DNA of 64,000 nucleotides from Puffinus mauretanicus (GCA_023333565.1 JAJKFH010000755.1:558001-622000), one strand, 5' to 3'. Shown: positions 28,101-40,575, counted from the first letter of the stretch. Notes: a model not told the origin generated them from the letters alone. Numbers and translations are program-made.

Positions 28101-28238
28101 GAGCGGAGGGAGGCCCGGGGAGGTGGGGGACCTTCCCGGGGTGCCGGGCGTGGGGCTAACTTGCCTTGTCCTTTGTGCCCCAGGTGCTGCTGCTTCTTTA
28201 AGAGGAAACGGAAGAAGACGGCTCAGCGTCACAAGTGA
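6901..28238 (+). CDS. CSNK1G1: Casein kinase 1 gamma 1, 3' part of the coding region (5' exons lie outside the window)
   Basis: Serine/threonine kinase of the CK1 gamma group, anchored to membranes by lipidation near its C-terminus; the family phosphorylates targets such as the Wnt co-receptor LRP6. Exons: 6901-7135, 9274-9359, 11492-11576, 13755-13903, 15441-15545, 19421-19528 (cassette), 22615-22721, 25092-25115 (microexon) and 28184-28238; all phases join. They encode 309 residues with the cassette and without the microexon, or 273 without either. The first exon holds the catalytic loop YRDVKPENF, the DFG motif and the activation segment [15 protein letters not shown]; the last encodes [11 protein letters not shown] and stops at 28236-28238. 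Paralogue choice rests on features I recall for human G1: [36 protein letters not shown] and ending KTAQRHK (G2 and G3 differ). About 149 N-terminal residues (glycine loop, VAIK lysine) are missing to the left. Confidence 0.96.
9274..9359 (+). CDS. CSNK1G1: CSNK1G1 exon: [21 protein letters not shown] region
   Basis: The acceptor is TTCTAG and the donor GTAGGT. The first two bases complete the Glu codon begun in the previous exon. It encodes the alpha-F region of the CK1 fold, including [11 protein letters not shown] and GSLPWQGLK, which is nearly invariant in CK1 proteins. Confidence 0.95.
11492..11576 (+). CDS. CSNK1G1: CSNK1G1 exon: [15 protein letters not shown] region
   Basis: The acceptor is GCTACAG and the donor GTAAAG. 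It encodes [19 protein letters not shown] and ends in CENFP plus one base. It reads [12 protein letters not shown] where I recall human G1 having NTPIEALCENFP, a conservative difference. Confidence 0.95.
13755..13903 (+). CDS. CSNK1G1: CSNK1G1 exon: end of the kinase domain
   Basis: The acceptor is CCAACAG and the donor GTAAGT. It encodes [17 protein letters not shown] through YDWVGRPI, the last helices of the kinase lobe. The exon ends on a codon boundary (phase 0), so the following cassette region can be spliced in whole codons. Confidence 0.95.
15441..15545 (+). CDS. CSNK1G1: CSNK1G1 exon: start of the C-terminal tail
   Basis: A 35-codon, phase 0 to phase 0 exon beginning [12 protein letters not shown] and ending LRNQ, with acceptor TTTCCAG and donor GTGCGT. 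The tail after the kinase domain is Ser/Thr/His-rich and is the variable region among CK1 gamma paralogues. Confidence 0.92.
18160..18198. repeat. T-rich low-complexity tract
   Basis: Nearly pure T with a few C interruptions, deep in a CSNK1G1 intron. It ends in AC and not AG, and no exon follows, so it is not treated as a splice-site polypyrimidine tract. Confidence 0.85.
19421..19528 (+). CDS. CSNK1G1: CSNK1G1 cassette exon (36 codons, symmetric phase 0)
   Basis: A 108-nt exon bounded by GAGCAG and GTACCT. It encodes a tail segment beginning [16 protein letters not shown] and ending DRHGGSVQ. As I recall, human CSNK1G3 has a nearly identical segment at the same place, so the exon probably predates the split of the paralogues. 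It can be included or skipped without shifting the frame. Whether it is used here cannot be told from DNA. Confidence 0.85.
20786..20917 (+). mobile_element. CR1 LINE 3' end with ATTCTGTG terminal repeats
   Basis: The segment from AGTTCAAGGTCAGGTTGGAC through GATCTAGTGAAAG, GTTGGACTAGAT and TCCAACCCAAACC ends in two copies of the 8-bp repeat ATTCTGTG (20901-20908 and 20909-20916). CR1 elements end in this repeat instead of poly(A). It is a 5'-truncated copy in the sense orientation of CSNK1G1, in the intron between the cassette exon and the next exon. Confidence 0.93.
22615..22721 (+). CDS. CSNK1G1: CSNK1G1 exon: [10 protein letters not shown] to VEEA
   Basis: The acceptor is TTTCAG and the donor GTACGT. 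It encodes [20 protein letters not shown] and ends EVEVVEEA plus AA, the first two bases of a split codon. That codon becomes AAG (Lys) when joined to the terminal exon, or AAC (Asn) when joined to the microexon at 25092. Confidence 0.94.
25092..25115 (+). CDS. CSNK1G1: CSNK1G1 24-nt microexon before the lipidation motif
   Basis: Flanked by CTCTGTAG and GTGAGTCC. Joined in frame it gives N-C-L-K-M-L-N-L-W directly before CCCFFKRK. As I recall, an isoform of human CSNK1G3 carries NCQKVLNMW at exactly this position, with the same length and phase. Of nine residues, the N, C, K, L, N and W positions agree, and the splice sites are good. The exon preserves frame whether skipped or included. Expression has not been shown. 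Confidence 0.82.
28184..28238 (+). CDS. CSNK1G1: CSNK1G1 terminal coding exon (polycysteine/polybasic tail)
   Basis: The acceptor is GTGCCCCAG. It encodes [17 protein letters not shown] and a TGA stop. The triple cysteine followed by basic residues is the known lipidation and membrane-targeting signal of CK1 gamma kinases. It continues directly into the 3'UTR. Confidence 0.95.
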
Positions 28239-31088
28239 CCGGTGCCTCCTGGGCCTTGCAGGAACCACCACGCCTGCAGCTCCTGCCCTGTCTCACTGGA
28301 AGGGGCTTCTCTTTAGGGGGGAGGAGGAGGCATAGGAGGAAGAGAGGAAACAAAAAAAAAAAAGTGACATTTTAAACCAAAAAGAGAAGAAAACGTTCCA
28401 AAACAAACCACTCTGGGGTGGATCTGCTGAATGGTCTCCCTCGTTCACTCCAAGCCTGAAGCTCCTTTTGGGACCAGGACTGTGGCTGGCTCAGGTCTTG
28501 GTCGCCCTGGGAGGGGGGCTGGCTGGCTGACCCTCCTTCCCGTTGTTTACGGCGAAGGCATCGTTCATGCAAACCTGAGGACTGTGCTTAGCTCCTGCTC
28601 ACTTTCCTCCCCTCCCTCCCCTGCGCTCTCTGCTCCTTCGTCCTCCTCCCTTCTTAATTAAGTGAAGATTGGCTGTCGAGAGGGCAGGAGGATGCGGTGC
28701 GGGCAGGAGAGTTGCGTGGGAGAAGGGCCTGACTGCTGCAGCAGTAAGAGACAGGTTCCCTTTTCGGCTCCTTGGGAACAGTTACACTGTAATGTGCAAG
28801 CTGTGAGAAATTTGCAATCTACTGTTCCAGTTAGGTTTTTTTTCCGGCTCCCTTGACACCTCCCTCCTCTGACGGTAACAGAGCAATGTGGATTGTTTTA
28901 AAGAAGCTGACATCGTTGCACTTTTTATTATTTTTAGCATTTACAGATGCACATTGTATCTGTGGATCTCTGCGTGGCCACGCGGTGCCAGCGCAGACAG
29001 ACATTCAGCTGGGAAGACGGTGGGGTGCAAAGAATGCCCTTGAGTGGGGATGTCGACGACATCCGCACAACCCTCGTGCCAGTTTGGGGTTCCTGACGCC
29101 CGCCTTGGGCCATGCGCTGAGGAAAGCATACTTGAATTTTCAATCACCCTTTCTAGCTGCCGGTGAATGTCCCTACCATGGTTTCCTACACCGTGCCTGA
29201 CCCAACCGGCCGGGAGATGTAAGGCCGTAGCCCGGCATTGGCAGGAGGGAGCAGCATCAACTTTGCTAGGCTGGAGGCGTTTGCGCTGGCTTAAGAGGTA
29301 GATCTGGATTAAGGTAACTGGGAGGCAGCCCTTTCCCAAAGCATAGGTGTTTCTCGGTGTGGGCAACCGGGCCATTCAGATCCCTCCGGTGATCCCTCCT
29401 GTGAACATGTACCTTCTGCGAGAAAACGTTAGCAGGAGCAAAGCTTCCCCGGCAGGGGAGAGGATACTTCACTGCCTTAACACTGATTTCATCTCCAGAT
29501 GGTCAGATAGGTTTGACTGGAATAGCCTTCACGTCCTCTTTGCGAGCATGGGTCTGGGGCACGTGGGACACCATCCCTCCCCACAGGAGAAGCCACAGTT
29601 CTCATGCACCGCTTTTGGCCAAACCAATAGCTAGCAAAGGGCTTGGGGCGCTTTGCACATGTGTTTAAAAAAAAAAAAAAAAAAAAAAAATCTTGCATCC
29701 TGCTGCAGCGTTTCCAAACTCGGAGGAGGCTGAGGCTGCCCGGGGGTTACCATAGACGTGGCAGGGCTGTCTCGAGCAGCTTTTGGGGAGGCTGTGAATA
29801 GGTTCCTTGTACTTTGTCTTTCTGTGTGTGACACCTGACCAGGCTGGGACTGTTCACTTGAGGGACTTTGCTTGTCATAAACTCAGGCCTGGCTCACCCC
29901 AAAAATCCCACAGAGCATGAAGGGAGGAAAGGGAGAGACTGGATCTCATTATCTTTTATTTTTTTTAATGATGATCTGCGTAGCTTGGAGTTTGTGGAGC
30001 GGCACTCCCAGGAGGTTCAGTTTCCCTGGCTGGGCAGAAGTGGGCTTAGGGGGCAGGAGACCATGCTGGGCAGGGAGCTTCTGGGCTTGCTCTTCGTGCA
30101 TCCCTCAAGCAGGCAGACGCTGGTGTAGTGCCAAGGTGGAAAAGCCTCGCTTCCTTGCTGGGATCCCCGTAGGGCGTCTCTTCACCATTCTTGGCTGCGT
30201 TCTCTCCATGCCTTATCCCGACGAGCGCGGCTCAGAGGCGCAGAGCTCTTCGGTCACGCGCCCACCAGGAGACGCGTGCACCCTCCTTCTCATTCTGCAA
30301 AGCGCTTTCCTCGAGCCGTACGGTGGGCCAGGGCAGGAAGGGGACCGCTCACCTCCTGCAGGCACGTGCCAGGGCGCTTCGCCCTCTCGTCCCCTCCTGC
30401 CAGAGGGAGGATGGGGACCATGGCCGCGTTCCACCCTTCTCTCTTCAAACTCCTCCGCTGCCAGTGGCTCCCAGCGCAGTGTCTCTGGCACAGGCGTTCC
30501 CCTCTCTGCTGTAGGAAACCATGGTTTGGCGTCTTGGGAGGGGGGAAAAGGGGCAGAGGCGCTCCCCAGGGAGCGGTCCTGCCTGCTGCAGACGGAGCTG
30601 GGCCCCGAGACACTTCTGTTGCTGCCCTCCCAAGCCCCACTAAGTGCCTGTCACCAGAACTCGATTCCTTCTGCATCTCCTGCCGTGTTTGGTCATTCCT
30701 CGCTGCCTCCGGTCAAGGAGCAGCTTGTAGTTGCAGCATATGTAAGTGTTTGCAGGGTGAGGGAGGGCGGGGGGGAAAAGGGGCCATCTCAACAGTTTTT
30801 GTTCTTAAATGTTTTTTTTTTGTTTTGTTTCGTTTTTTTAAAGTGAATGTATTTGATTGTTTAGAAACTTTCCTGACCTTGTTTTTAAGTGGGTTGGTTT
30901 GAAAGCTATTTCACGGTGACCCACTATCGCTTCTCTTTGGAGATACGATGTTCTTTTAATCCTACGATGATGTGTTTGCAGGGGAGGACTGTCCCCCCCA
31001 CGGCATGCTGGTAATGCTCACTTGTACCAAGCCCTCTTGCACTATAATCGTACGTTGGACTCTTCAAAAGGGCAAAAATGTGGGGTGG

Positions 31089-31124
<36 letters not shown>

Positions 31125-31490
31125 AAAATAAAGCAGGTCAACAGCAAGTACTGTGCTTGAGGAAACCGCTGTCCCTAGGGAGCTCGGATGTGACTAGGAG
31201 ACGCAAGCCAGACTGAGCCAACCATGCTGTGGTAGCAAGCAGGGCATTAAGGCAACCTGGGCAAACTCTCCTCTCCTGGCTGAAAGTCATTAGCAGCTGG
31301 GAGACCCCAGGGGCGTGAGGGGGGGGTCTTGGGCCTGCGCGGCAGGGGGCACCCAGCACTGTGTGTGCTGGCCTCCCCCATGTAGCTCTCCCACGGTGTG
31401 GCCCACCAACGTTGCGATGCAGTCTTCTGAGGTATCAAGTGAGATGATTATTATTTTTTTTTTCAATAAAACATTGCACTGCTGCATTGT
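28239..31490 (+). other. CSNK1G1: CSNK1G1 3' untranslated region
   Basis: About 3.2 kb between the stop codon and a likely cleavage site shortly after AATAAA at 31465-31470. An earlier AATAAA lies at 31127-31132. The interval holds A-tracts at 29667-29690 (24 A) and 31095-31122 (28 A) and a long chance reading frame at 29917-30846 with no recognisable domain. The 3' limit is inferred from the signals alone. Confidence 0.7.
31465..31470 (+). terminator. CSNK1G1: Polyadenylation signal AATAAA, probable distal site of CSNK1G1
   Basis: A canonical AATAAA follows a T-rich stretch. A proximal AATAAA lies at 31127-31132, so two alternative 3' ends about 340 bp apart are possible. Confidence 0.6.
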
Positions 31491-32600
31491 TCTCCATTAA
31501 TAGACCTATTTATTACCTCTTCCTGACAACATCGCTTGTATTTTCTTTTCCTTCACTTCTGTTGGGCACTCTTGGTAGCCTTCGTCTCCTGTGAGCAGCT
31601 CTGAGCCTTCCTTTGAGGGGACGATGCACAGTGTGGGATCCGATGGGACCTTCTCACCACTTTGTGCTTTACAGCCATGGACTGTTCAGCCCCACAGAGC
31701 TTGGCCAAGGCATAGTGGCACCCATTTCTCTTCTCCCTTGCACGTTCCCACTTCAAGCATGCTAGGTAGCAGAATGGCTAAACCATTGATTACTTGAAAC
31801 ACAAAGATGTGAACCACCCCAAAACATGCTATCACGTGATCCCCATGTCTCTGGAATAGCATCTACAGCTGCTGCTGCTGTAGATGTCCAGCCTGCCTTC
31901 CCCAAGTTGGGGGGGGCACACTGAGGGGCTTCAGCTCCAGCTGAAGTAACCGCCAGCCGAATCCCTCGGCACAGGCTGTGCTGGCAGCTGTGCCTGCGGA
32001 GGAAGCCGGCAACGACGCAGGCCCAACCACTGCTGCCTTGAGTGCCGCCCTCCTCTGCGCCTCTGTCCACTTACCGGGATCTTGTGTAGAAAGAAGCACT
32101 GTGCTGCTTCCATGGAATCAACCGCCAGGATCGTGAGGTTTTCCTGCGTGCAAATAGCTGCTGCTTATTTATTCTCAGTACAGAGAAAAGCATTAAAGGA
32201 GATGCCACCTATTAGCCAAACATAGCGTGTTTTAAAAGCAGCTTTCACTGTATCTAGATGGAGAGCACCTGCAGCGCAACTCCCACTCTTAGAAACTGCT
32301 TCATGCTGGGATCTTTGTCGGGATGCTTTTTCTCCTTCCGTTTCCCAGCCTTAAATGTAGTATTTTTAGCATGAACTTCTGTTTCCCATCCCCAAAAATT
32401 AGTCTTGGGACACTTGTGCTCTGAGAAGGAAGACAAACCTCAAGCTTTCTTTCCCTGGCCCTTGGAAACATGCATCTCCAGCAGGTAGTTCCTTTAAAGG
32501 TTCGTATGCTAGGCGATTAACACTGACCGAGATCTATCTGAGTACACATTAAAAAAACCCACCTAATTCCCACGTGTTCAACTAACTCCAGCGTTTGTGA
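31491..32600. other. Intergenic region between CSNK1G1 and the PPIB CpG island
   Basis: About 1.1 kb of ordinary composition. It includes a short CAGCTGCTGCTGCTG run near 31866-31880. I see no exon, repeat family or RNA gene in it. Confidence 0.6.
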
Positions 32601-33492
32601 GCGACTGTGCTAAGCTAGACATCGGCGCCTGCAGTACCGCAAACACTTCTGCGCGCCTTCAGCCCGGCCACATCTGCTTTGCAAGAGAAATCGGGCCTCC
32701 CTGACGAAGCCCGTTCTCCTCTCGCGCTCCTTTCTTTAGCTTTACCGCGCAGCCTCGCCCGCTCTTCTTCCCCGGGAAAGAGGCGAAGGGGCGAGCCCAG
32801 CAGCCCCTCTCCCCGTCGTCGGGGGTGCCTCAGCACAAGGCTCCATCTTCACAGCGGGGGGCTGCACCAAGGGCAAGGCCGCGTCCTCCCGCTGCCGGGC
32901 CCGGAGTGGCGAAGGGCCTTGGCGGTGCCGAGCTGTCATTTGTTTTGCCCGTTTAACGTCCCCCCTCTGCCGGGGGGGCGCGGTTGTCGCCGGTTGTTCG
33001 CGCTACCGCCGAGGACGCGGCCCCCGCCGGTCCCGGCCGCCTCCGCGCTTCAGCCCGCGGGCGGCGCGCGCCCTCAGCGCCCCAACGGCCGCCGCGCGTG
33101 CCCGCCCCTCACAGGCCGCCGGCCGCGCCGATTGGCCGGCGCCACCCTTGCGGCCCCGCCCCTCAGCCTCCTGCCCCCGCCCCCGCCTCCTCTTCCGCGG
33201 CGGCCAATCAGCGCGCCGCCCCGCTCCTGATTGGCCGCGCCGCGGCTGCCGAGCGAGGGGCAACGTGGCAGCCGCCCGGCGGCTCGCGCCGGCGCCGCCC
33301 CCGCCCGGCCGGAAGGTGCCTCCCCCCCCTCCCCGCGGCCGTTGGTCGCGCCCGGGCGGCTGGTAGCGGGCGGGCGGGCGGGGAGCGCGGCGCGGCGCGT
33401 ACCACTGCGCGGCGGGGGCGGGGGGGCACGGCGGGCGGGGCCGGATGCAGGCGGCGCGGCGGGCGCTGTGGCCGGGCTGCGAGCGGCGGAGG

Positions 33493-35549
<2,057 letters not shown>

Positions 35550-35824
35550 TCCACCCTCCCGGCTCCGCGACACGGTGTGGGGCCCTGCGCTCTGCAAGGG
35601 ACCCGGCCGCCAAGGGCTGCGGGCCTGGGGCTGCCCTGCTCCCCCTCCGAGCGTTTCCCTGCCGTCCCGCGGCGGGTGAGCAGCAGCAGAGCCGCTGCGC
35701 CCCGCGCTGCGCCCCGTGCCCCCTGCCCGGCCTCCCCCTTCGCCCTGCCGCCTTCCAGCCGGCCAGTGGGCGGGACGGGGCGCTGGCTCCTCTTCCCATC
35801 ACTTTTGTAAGAAGCACATGCACC

Positions 35825-35830
35825 AATAAA
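35825..35830 (+). terminator. PPIB: PPIB polyadenylation signal AATAAA
   Basis: AATAAA about 275 bp after the stop codon. A cleavage site near 35850 would leave only about 150 bp to the convergent 3' end of SNX22. Confidence 0.85.
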
Positions 35831-36015
35831 TGTGACCAATGTGTTTTTTAAAGAGTCGCCTCTCTTCTGCTCTCAGAGGGGTGTGGATCGCTTACGCATC
35901 CCTCAACCCTCCAACCCCCTTCTTTCACGTTTCATCAAGCCGAGAGCGGTTGGCCCCGGATCTGTTTTGCAGAATTACAGAGCACGGCGATCTTTTGCCA
36001 GTCGAGCCCAAGTGA

Positions 36016-36021
36016 TTTATT
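36016..36021 (-). terminator. SNX22: SNX22 polyadenylation signal (AATAAA on the minus strand)
   Basis: TTTATT on the plus strand reads AATAAA in the SNX22 direction, about 290 bp past its stop codon at 36310. The 3'UTR therefore spans about 36000-36309. Confidence 0.8.
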
Positions 36022-36309
36022 GCACCGAAGCCCAGATGCTGAGGGGTTTTCCAGCACGGTTCAGGGTCCGGAGGCTCCTACCGCAAGCCCAAACCATCAG
36101 GGCAGAAGGCAGAGCTCCTGCTCTCCCAGCGAAGGCACTTTGGATGGTGGTAGGTGAGCAGCGCTGGCCCGGAGAGCAGCTGTGGCTCCCTTGGCTTCTC
36201 CCACCCAGTTTTCCTGCCCCATCCCAGCGGGGAGGAGTTATTTTTACCGCAGGGATCCTTTCCGCTGCCTGGCCGCTCACCACTGCGGCCCTGGGTGCTG
36301 GGTGGGTGC

Positions 36310-39300
36310 TCAGGAGCCCAGCAGGCCGGGGGCTCGGGGCGCTGCCTGGCTGGGGGTGCAGCTCGGGAGGACGTAGAGGCCCTGCAGCACCCCGCTGAGG
36401 ACGGTGTCGGGGAGCAGGTCTGCAAAGAAAGGGGGGAGCTGGAGTAGCTTTGTTTCCCTCCCAGGCCTCGTTAAAGGAAAAACATGTTTTGGGGGCCCAA
36501 AAGAGCCTTTTCCCTTGGAGGTTTGGGGACCCGCACCCGTGGTCCCGCTTCTTACCGGTGCCCGGTGGCCGTGTGTAGGGGTCGGTGCAGAAGCCCACAA
36601 CAGGCCGCTGGGAGGGCCGGCGGCCGGCGCTGCCATGGGAGAGGGGGCGTCAGCGCCCGGTGAAGGGTCCCACTTTCAGCCCGGGTGACCCGGCCACATG
36701 CCAGCCCCCTGCCTGTCCCCGTCGTCCCCAGCCCGGTGATTTGGGGTGCTTAACACGGGTGAGGGGGACGGTCCTGGCACCGTGCGGGATAAACCGGGTG
36801 CAGGCAGAGACCACCGCTCGTCTACTCACGGGGGGCTGCTGGCCTTGGGGTCCTGCTGGCAACGCCGCACCTTCAGGAAGTCCAGCACGTCCTGGGGCAG
36901 CTCCTCGTTGTGGTACAGGACACCCTGCCGCGCGCGCAGGGGAGTCAGCACCCCAATAAAAAAAAAAAACAAGCCAAAAGCCACCGCCGGCCGGCGCCTC
37001 ACCCGGATGTAAAGCTCCAGGCCCTGCCGGCGCTGCTCCAGCACTTTGGGCATCCAGTTGGGGACGCGGCGGGGGGGAAAGTCGGGGACCTTGCAGGTCT
37101 TCTTGATCTAGGGTAGAGCACGGGGGGGGCATCATGGCAGCGTGGCCCATGGAGGACGAGGCTGGTCCTCCCTGCTCCGGGGAGCTGGTCCGTCCCCGGG
37201 CGGGTGCCAGGCCACCGCGGTCCCATCCATGTCCCCCCCCCACGCGGTGCTGAGGGTCTCACCCGCTTGTGCAGCGCCTGGAACTCGCTGTAGCGCTTCA
37301 CCACCATGTGCCGCCGGCCATTGCACAGCACCTCCACCCTGAACACCTGCGCCGCGGGTCAGCCACCACGCCTCCGTCCTCATCCTCATCCTCCCAGGGC
37401 AGGCAGGTCCCTCCAACTCCCCCCGCCCCTGCACACCCCCCCGGGGAGGGCACTTGGGGACCTCCAGCCCCTGGGTCAGAGGGAGACACCCCCCCACCTC
37501 AACCTCCCCCCACCCAGGGAAGATGGGGACCCCCTGGGGACAGTCAGGCACCTCCACCCGTCCACCTCCCCCCACCCCCCAACCCCTAGAGCAGGTGGGG
37601 GCACCCCAGGGCGGGCAGGGACTCCTGACGACAGGCAGGGACCACCCATCCCTGGGGCAGACAGGGACCATCATCACAAGGAGCAAATAGGGACACCTTG
37701 GGGCAGGCAGGGACCCCCTACACCCCCCGCACCCCCTCCCAGGAGAGGATCCCTAGGCTAGGGACACCCCCCCACCCCTTCAAGGGTAGCAGCGTGTTGT
37801 CATAGCTGTCCCGAGCAGGGACCCCTGGGGACAGTCATGGTCCTCCGTCCCCCAGAGTGGGACAGGGACCTCCACCTCCTGGGGCAGGCAGGGGAACCCC
37901 TCCAACTCCCACCCTCCCCAGCCCCCCCAGGGCCAGAGGGAACCTCCAGGTCAGGGACACCACCCCCCCAACCCCCCACCCCCATTTCCCAGGGCCAGTG
38001 GACATTCCCCAAGCCAGGGACACCACACACCTCCCCACCCCATTCCCCCCCCCACCCCCGCTTTCAAGGGTAGAGGGTCCCCAGGCAGGGACCCCTGAGG
38101 ACACTCCTGGGGCACCCCCCTCTTTCAAGGGCAGTGGGTGCCCCCACAGCAGAGGCCCAGGGACCTACACCCACCCTGGGCCCAAAGGTGACCCCCGGGC
38201 AGGAACTCTCCCACCCTTCCAGGTTAGGGGTCCTGTGTCATTGTGTGTGTCATGTCCCCCCCCTCCCCCTCCCCCACCTCCCCCAGCAGGGACCCATGGG
38301 AGCAGGCAGAGACCCCCCCGCTCCCCCACCTCCCTGGGGGTATGTGGCGATCTCCTGGGGGGGCTCTTGGGGACCTCTAACCCAAGGGACAGAGGGGACC
38401 CCCAGGCCAGGGATCCACCCACCCTTTCAAGGGTAGAAGGTGTCCATCCCCTTCCCTCTCCACCCGCCCCCACGCCCCCCTTCCCCCCTCCCCGGCCTTC
38501 CACCCCCCCTCCCATCCCCTCCACCAAAGCAGGGACCCCTTGGGGCATGTGGGGACCCCAGACCAACTCCAGGGGCTAATGAGATCCCCCAGGTCAGGGA
38601 CAACCCACCCTGCCAACCCCACACCACCACCACCCCCTCTCAAGGGTAGAGGGTGTCCCCATTCCCCCACCCCGCCCTCTCCCAGCAGGGATCCCCTGGG
38701 GTCAATCAGGGACCTCCCGGGGTGGGGGGACACTTTGGGACCTCCGGCCCCTGGGCCAGATGGAGACGTTCTCCCCTCCCTTGGGGCAGATGGGACCCCT
38801 GGGAGCACGTAGGACCCCTGGGACAGATGGGATCCCAGGGTTGTGGGGGGACAGGCAGAGCCCTCCATCTCTTGGGGCAGATGGAGATAAGCTCCCTCCT
38901 GGGCAGGTGGGGACCCCCTGGGGGTAATCAAGGGCCTCCACCCCCCCAGAGCAGACAGGGACCTCCACCCCATGGGGCAGGCAGAGACCTTCTCCCCTCC
39001 CCTCCCTTGGGGCAGATGGGACCCCTGGGAGTAGGCAGGATCTCTGGAACAGGGCGGGCAGGCAGAGCCCCCCCAACCGCTAGGGCACCTCCAGGCAGGC
39101 AGGGATCCCTGGGGACAGGCAGGGACCTCCAACCCCTTGGGAAACGTGGGGCCACCAGGGCAGGGACCTTCATCCCCCAGAGGAGATGGGGGCACCGTGG
39201 GGCAGGCAGGAGCCAGGGGACAGGCAGGACCTCCAAACCTGGAGCCAGAGGGGACCCCGGGACAGGGGCACCCCCTCATGCAAGGGCAAAGGGTGCCCAG

Positions 39301-39808
39301 GGCAGGCAGAGCCCTCCAACCCCTGGGGCAGGTGGAGACCCCCCGAGACAGTTGGGGACCTCCAACCCCCGGGCCAGAGGGAGAGAACCCCCCCCAGGGC
39401 ACGTGGGGTCCCCCGGGGACACTTGGGGACCTCCAATCCCCAGGGCAGGAGGGCAGATGGGGACACCCCAGGGCAGACAGGGACCCCCTACCCACGGGTG
39501 CCAGAGGGGACCCCCGGACCAGGGACACCCTCCCCTTTCAAAGGTAGAGGGTCTGTCCCCCCCCACGGGCAGGGACCCCTGGGGACAGGCAGAGACCTCC
39601 ACTCCCGGAGCAGGCGGGGACCCCCTGGGGACAGCCAAACCTCCCCCCCCGCCCCGCGGCAAAAGGGACACCACCCCCACCCCCCCACCCCCCCCCCCAG
39701 CTCCAGAGACCCCCCTCCGTAGCCCGAGGCGCCCCTCACCGTGTGCGCCTTGTCGGGGCTGCGCGCCGCCGCCTGGGGCTCCGCCGCCGGGATGGAGACG
39801 GCGATCAT
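36310..39808 (-). CDS. SNX22: Sorting nexin 22 (PX-domain protein)
   Basis: Small PX-domain protein that binds phosphoinositides on endosomal membranes. Exons in transcript order: 39740-39808, 37263-37346, 37003-37107, 36830-36924, 36556-36629 and 36310-36419. They encode 178 residues (human about 193 as I recall). The protein starts MIAVSIPA. The PX domain contains [18 protein letters not shown], with the R-Y phosphoinositide-binding motif, then a proline loop [13 protein letters not shown] and the helix [11 protein letters not shown]. The tail has [12 protein letters not shown] and [11 protein letters not shown], matching the human FHVDPY and GVLQGLYSF positions. All junctions are GT-AG. 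Intron 1 is almost entirely minisatellite. The gene runs in tandem behind SNX1 and converges on PPIB. No coiled coil or BAR domain is present. Confidence 0.95.
37350..39720. repeat. GC-rich minisatellite filling SNX22 intron 1
   Basis: About 2.4 kb of irregular tandem units, roughly 25-35 bp, built from blocks such as GGCAGGCAGGGACCTCC, CCCCTGGGGCAG and GGGGACCCCC. It spans nearly the whole intron between exons 1 and 2. The array is open in several frames on both strands, producing long spurious reading frames (up to about 400 codons) rich in Pro, Gly, Arg and Thr. The SNX22 transcript strand reads G-rich through many of the homopolymer C runs. Confidence 0.92.
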
Positions 39809-39960
39809 CGCCCGCCGCCGCCGCTGCCCGGGGCCGCCGGGGGGAGCGGGGGCGGCCGCCGGGCTTTGCGCCGCCGTAACCTCCCGCAGGCGCCGGGGAA
39901 GGGCTCCGCGACCGGGGGTCAGCCCCGCTCCGGGTCAGCCACGGCCCCCGGGCACCCACG
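39740..39960 (-). promoter_or_regulatory. SNX22: GC-rich promoter and 5'UTR of SNX22
   Basis: CpG-dense sequence with GCC and CGC runs around and upstream of the SNX22 start codon at 39808. It lacks a TATA box. About 0.6 kb separates it from the SNX1 polyadenylation signal at 40570. Confidence 0.6.
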
Positions 39961-40569
39961 GGAGTGACACAGGGGACCCCAAAGCCAGCCCGAGAGCACC
40001 CCAAGGAAGGGACCTGCAGCCCCAAGCTCCAAATCCAGCACACTTGGGGTTTTTTTTTGAGCCTGGAGGTACCACAGGGATCCTGCTCGGCAGGGACAAG
40101 GGGAAAGGAAAGTGGGAAGTCACAACAAGCTGCCTTTTGCTTTTTTTAAGGCAGAAGAAGGGGTATCGGTTTTGATGAAATCCACATCTGGGGTCCGGGG
40201 AGGGTTTGAAGGAGCAAGAGCTGCCCCTTGGCCATGGGGGAAAAGAGCATCACAGCCCCCAAAAGCTCCACGCTGGCTTCTTGTGGGCAAGGTCCCCCCA
40301 CGAACCACCCAGAACAGGGCCACTACAGAGCCCCGCTGAGCTCAGATCCTAAAAACAGCCGCCCCAGGCTCGTGCTCGGAGCAAGGCAGAAAGCCAAAGC
40401 TTAATCAGGAGCCAGGAGAGGTGGCTTGAGCAGTGCCCAAGGTCACCCCTGTCCCAGTCACAACAAGGCAGGAGGCTCCGCTGCCTCCCTCGGCATCCGC
40501 AGGATACAGCAGTTATCCCTCCCCACCCCAGGCCACGAACAGACAGAGCCTGTTTGCCCTGATAGAAGT

Positions 40570-40575
40570 TTTATT
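40570..40575 (-). terminator. SNX1: SNX1 polyadenylation signal (AATAAA on the minus strand)
   Basis: TTTATT on the plus strand, about 340 bp beyond the SNX1 stop codon. The 3'UTR of about 350 bp includes an A-run at 40862-40876 (a T-run in the transcript). Confidence 0.8.

Larger units (their letters stand above)
7136..28183 (+). other. CSNK1G1: Remaining CSNK1G1 introns
   Basis: Apart from the exons listed, these introns hold a T-rich tract at 18160-18198, a CR1 3' end at about 20786-20917 and a GC-rich segment around 27830-28180. No other gene, RNA gene or full-length transposon is visible. Confidence 0.7.

Noticed and set aside
29917..30846. 309-codon open frame on the plus strand
   Set aside because: It lies inside the CSNK1G1 3'UTR, shows no domain or family resemblance, is rich in low-complexity Gly/Ser/Pro, and overlaps other open frames in GC-rich sequence.
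33100..33280. ER stress response element in the PPIB promoter
   Set aside because: Three CCAAT boxes are present, but none is followed by CCACG at the required 9-base (ERSE) or 1-base (ERSE-II) spacing.
37269..39879. Long open frames on both strands (up to about 400 codons)
   Set aside because: They are produced by the SNX22 intron minisatellite, whose GC-rich units lack stop codons; the residues are repeats of Gly, Pro, Arg and Thr.
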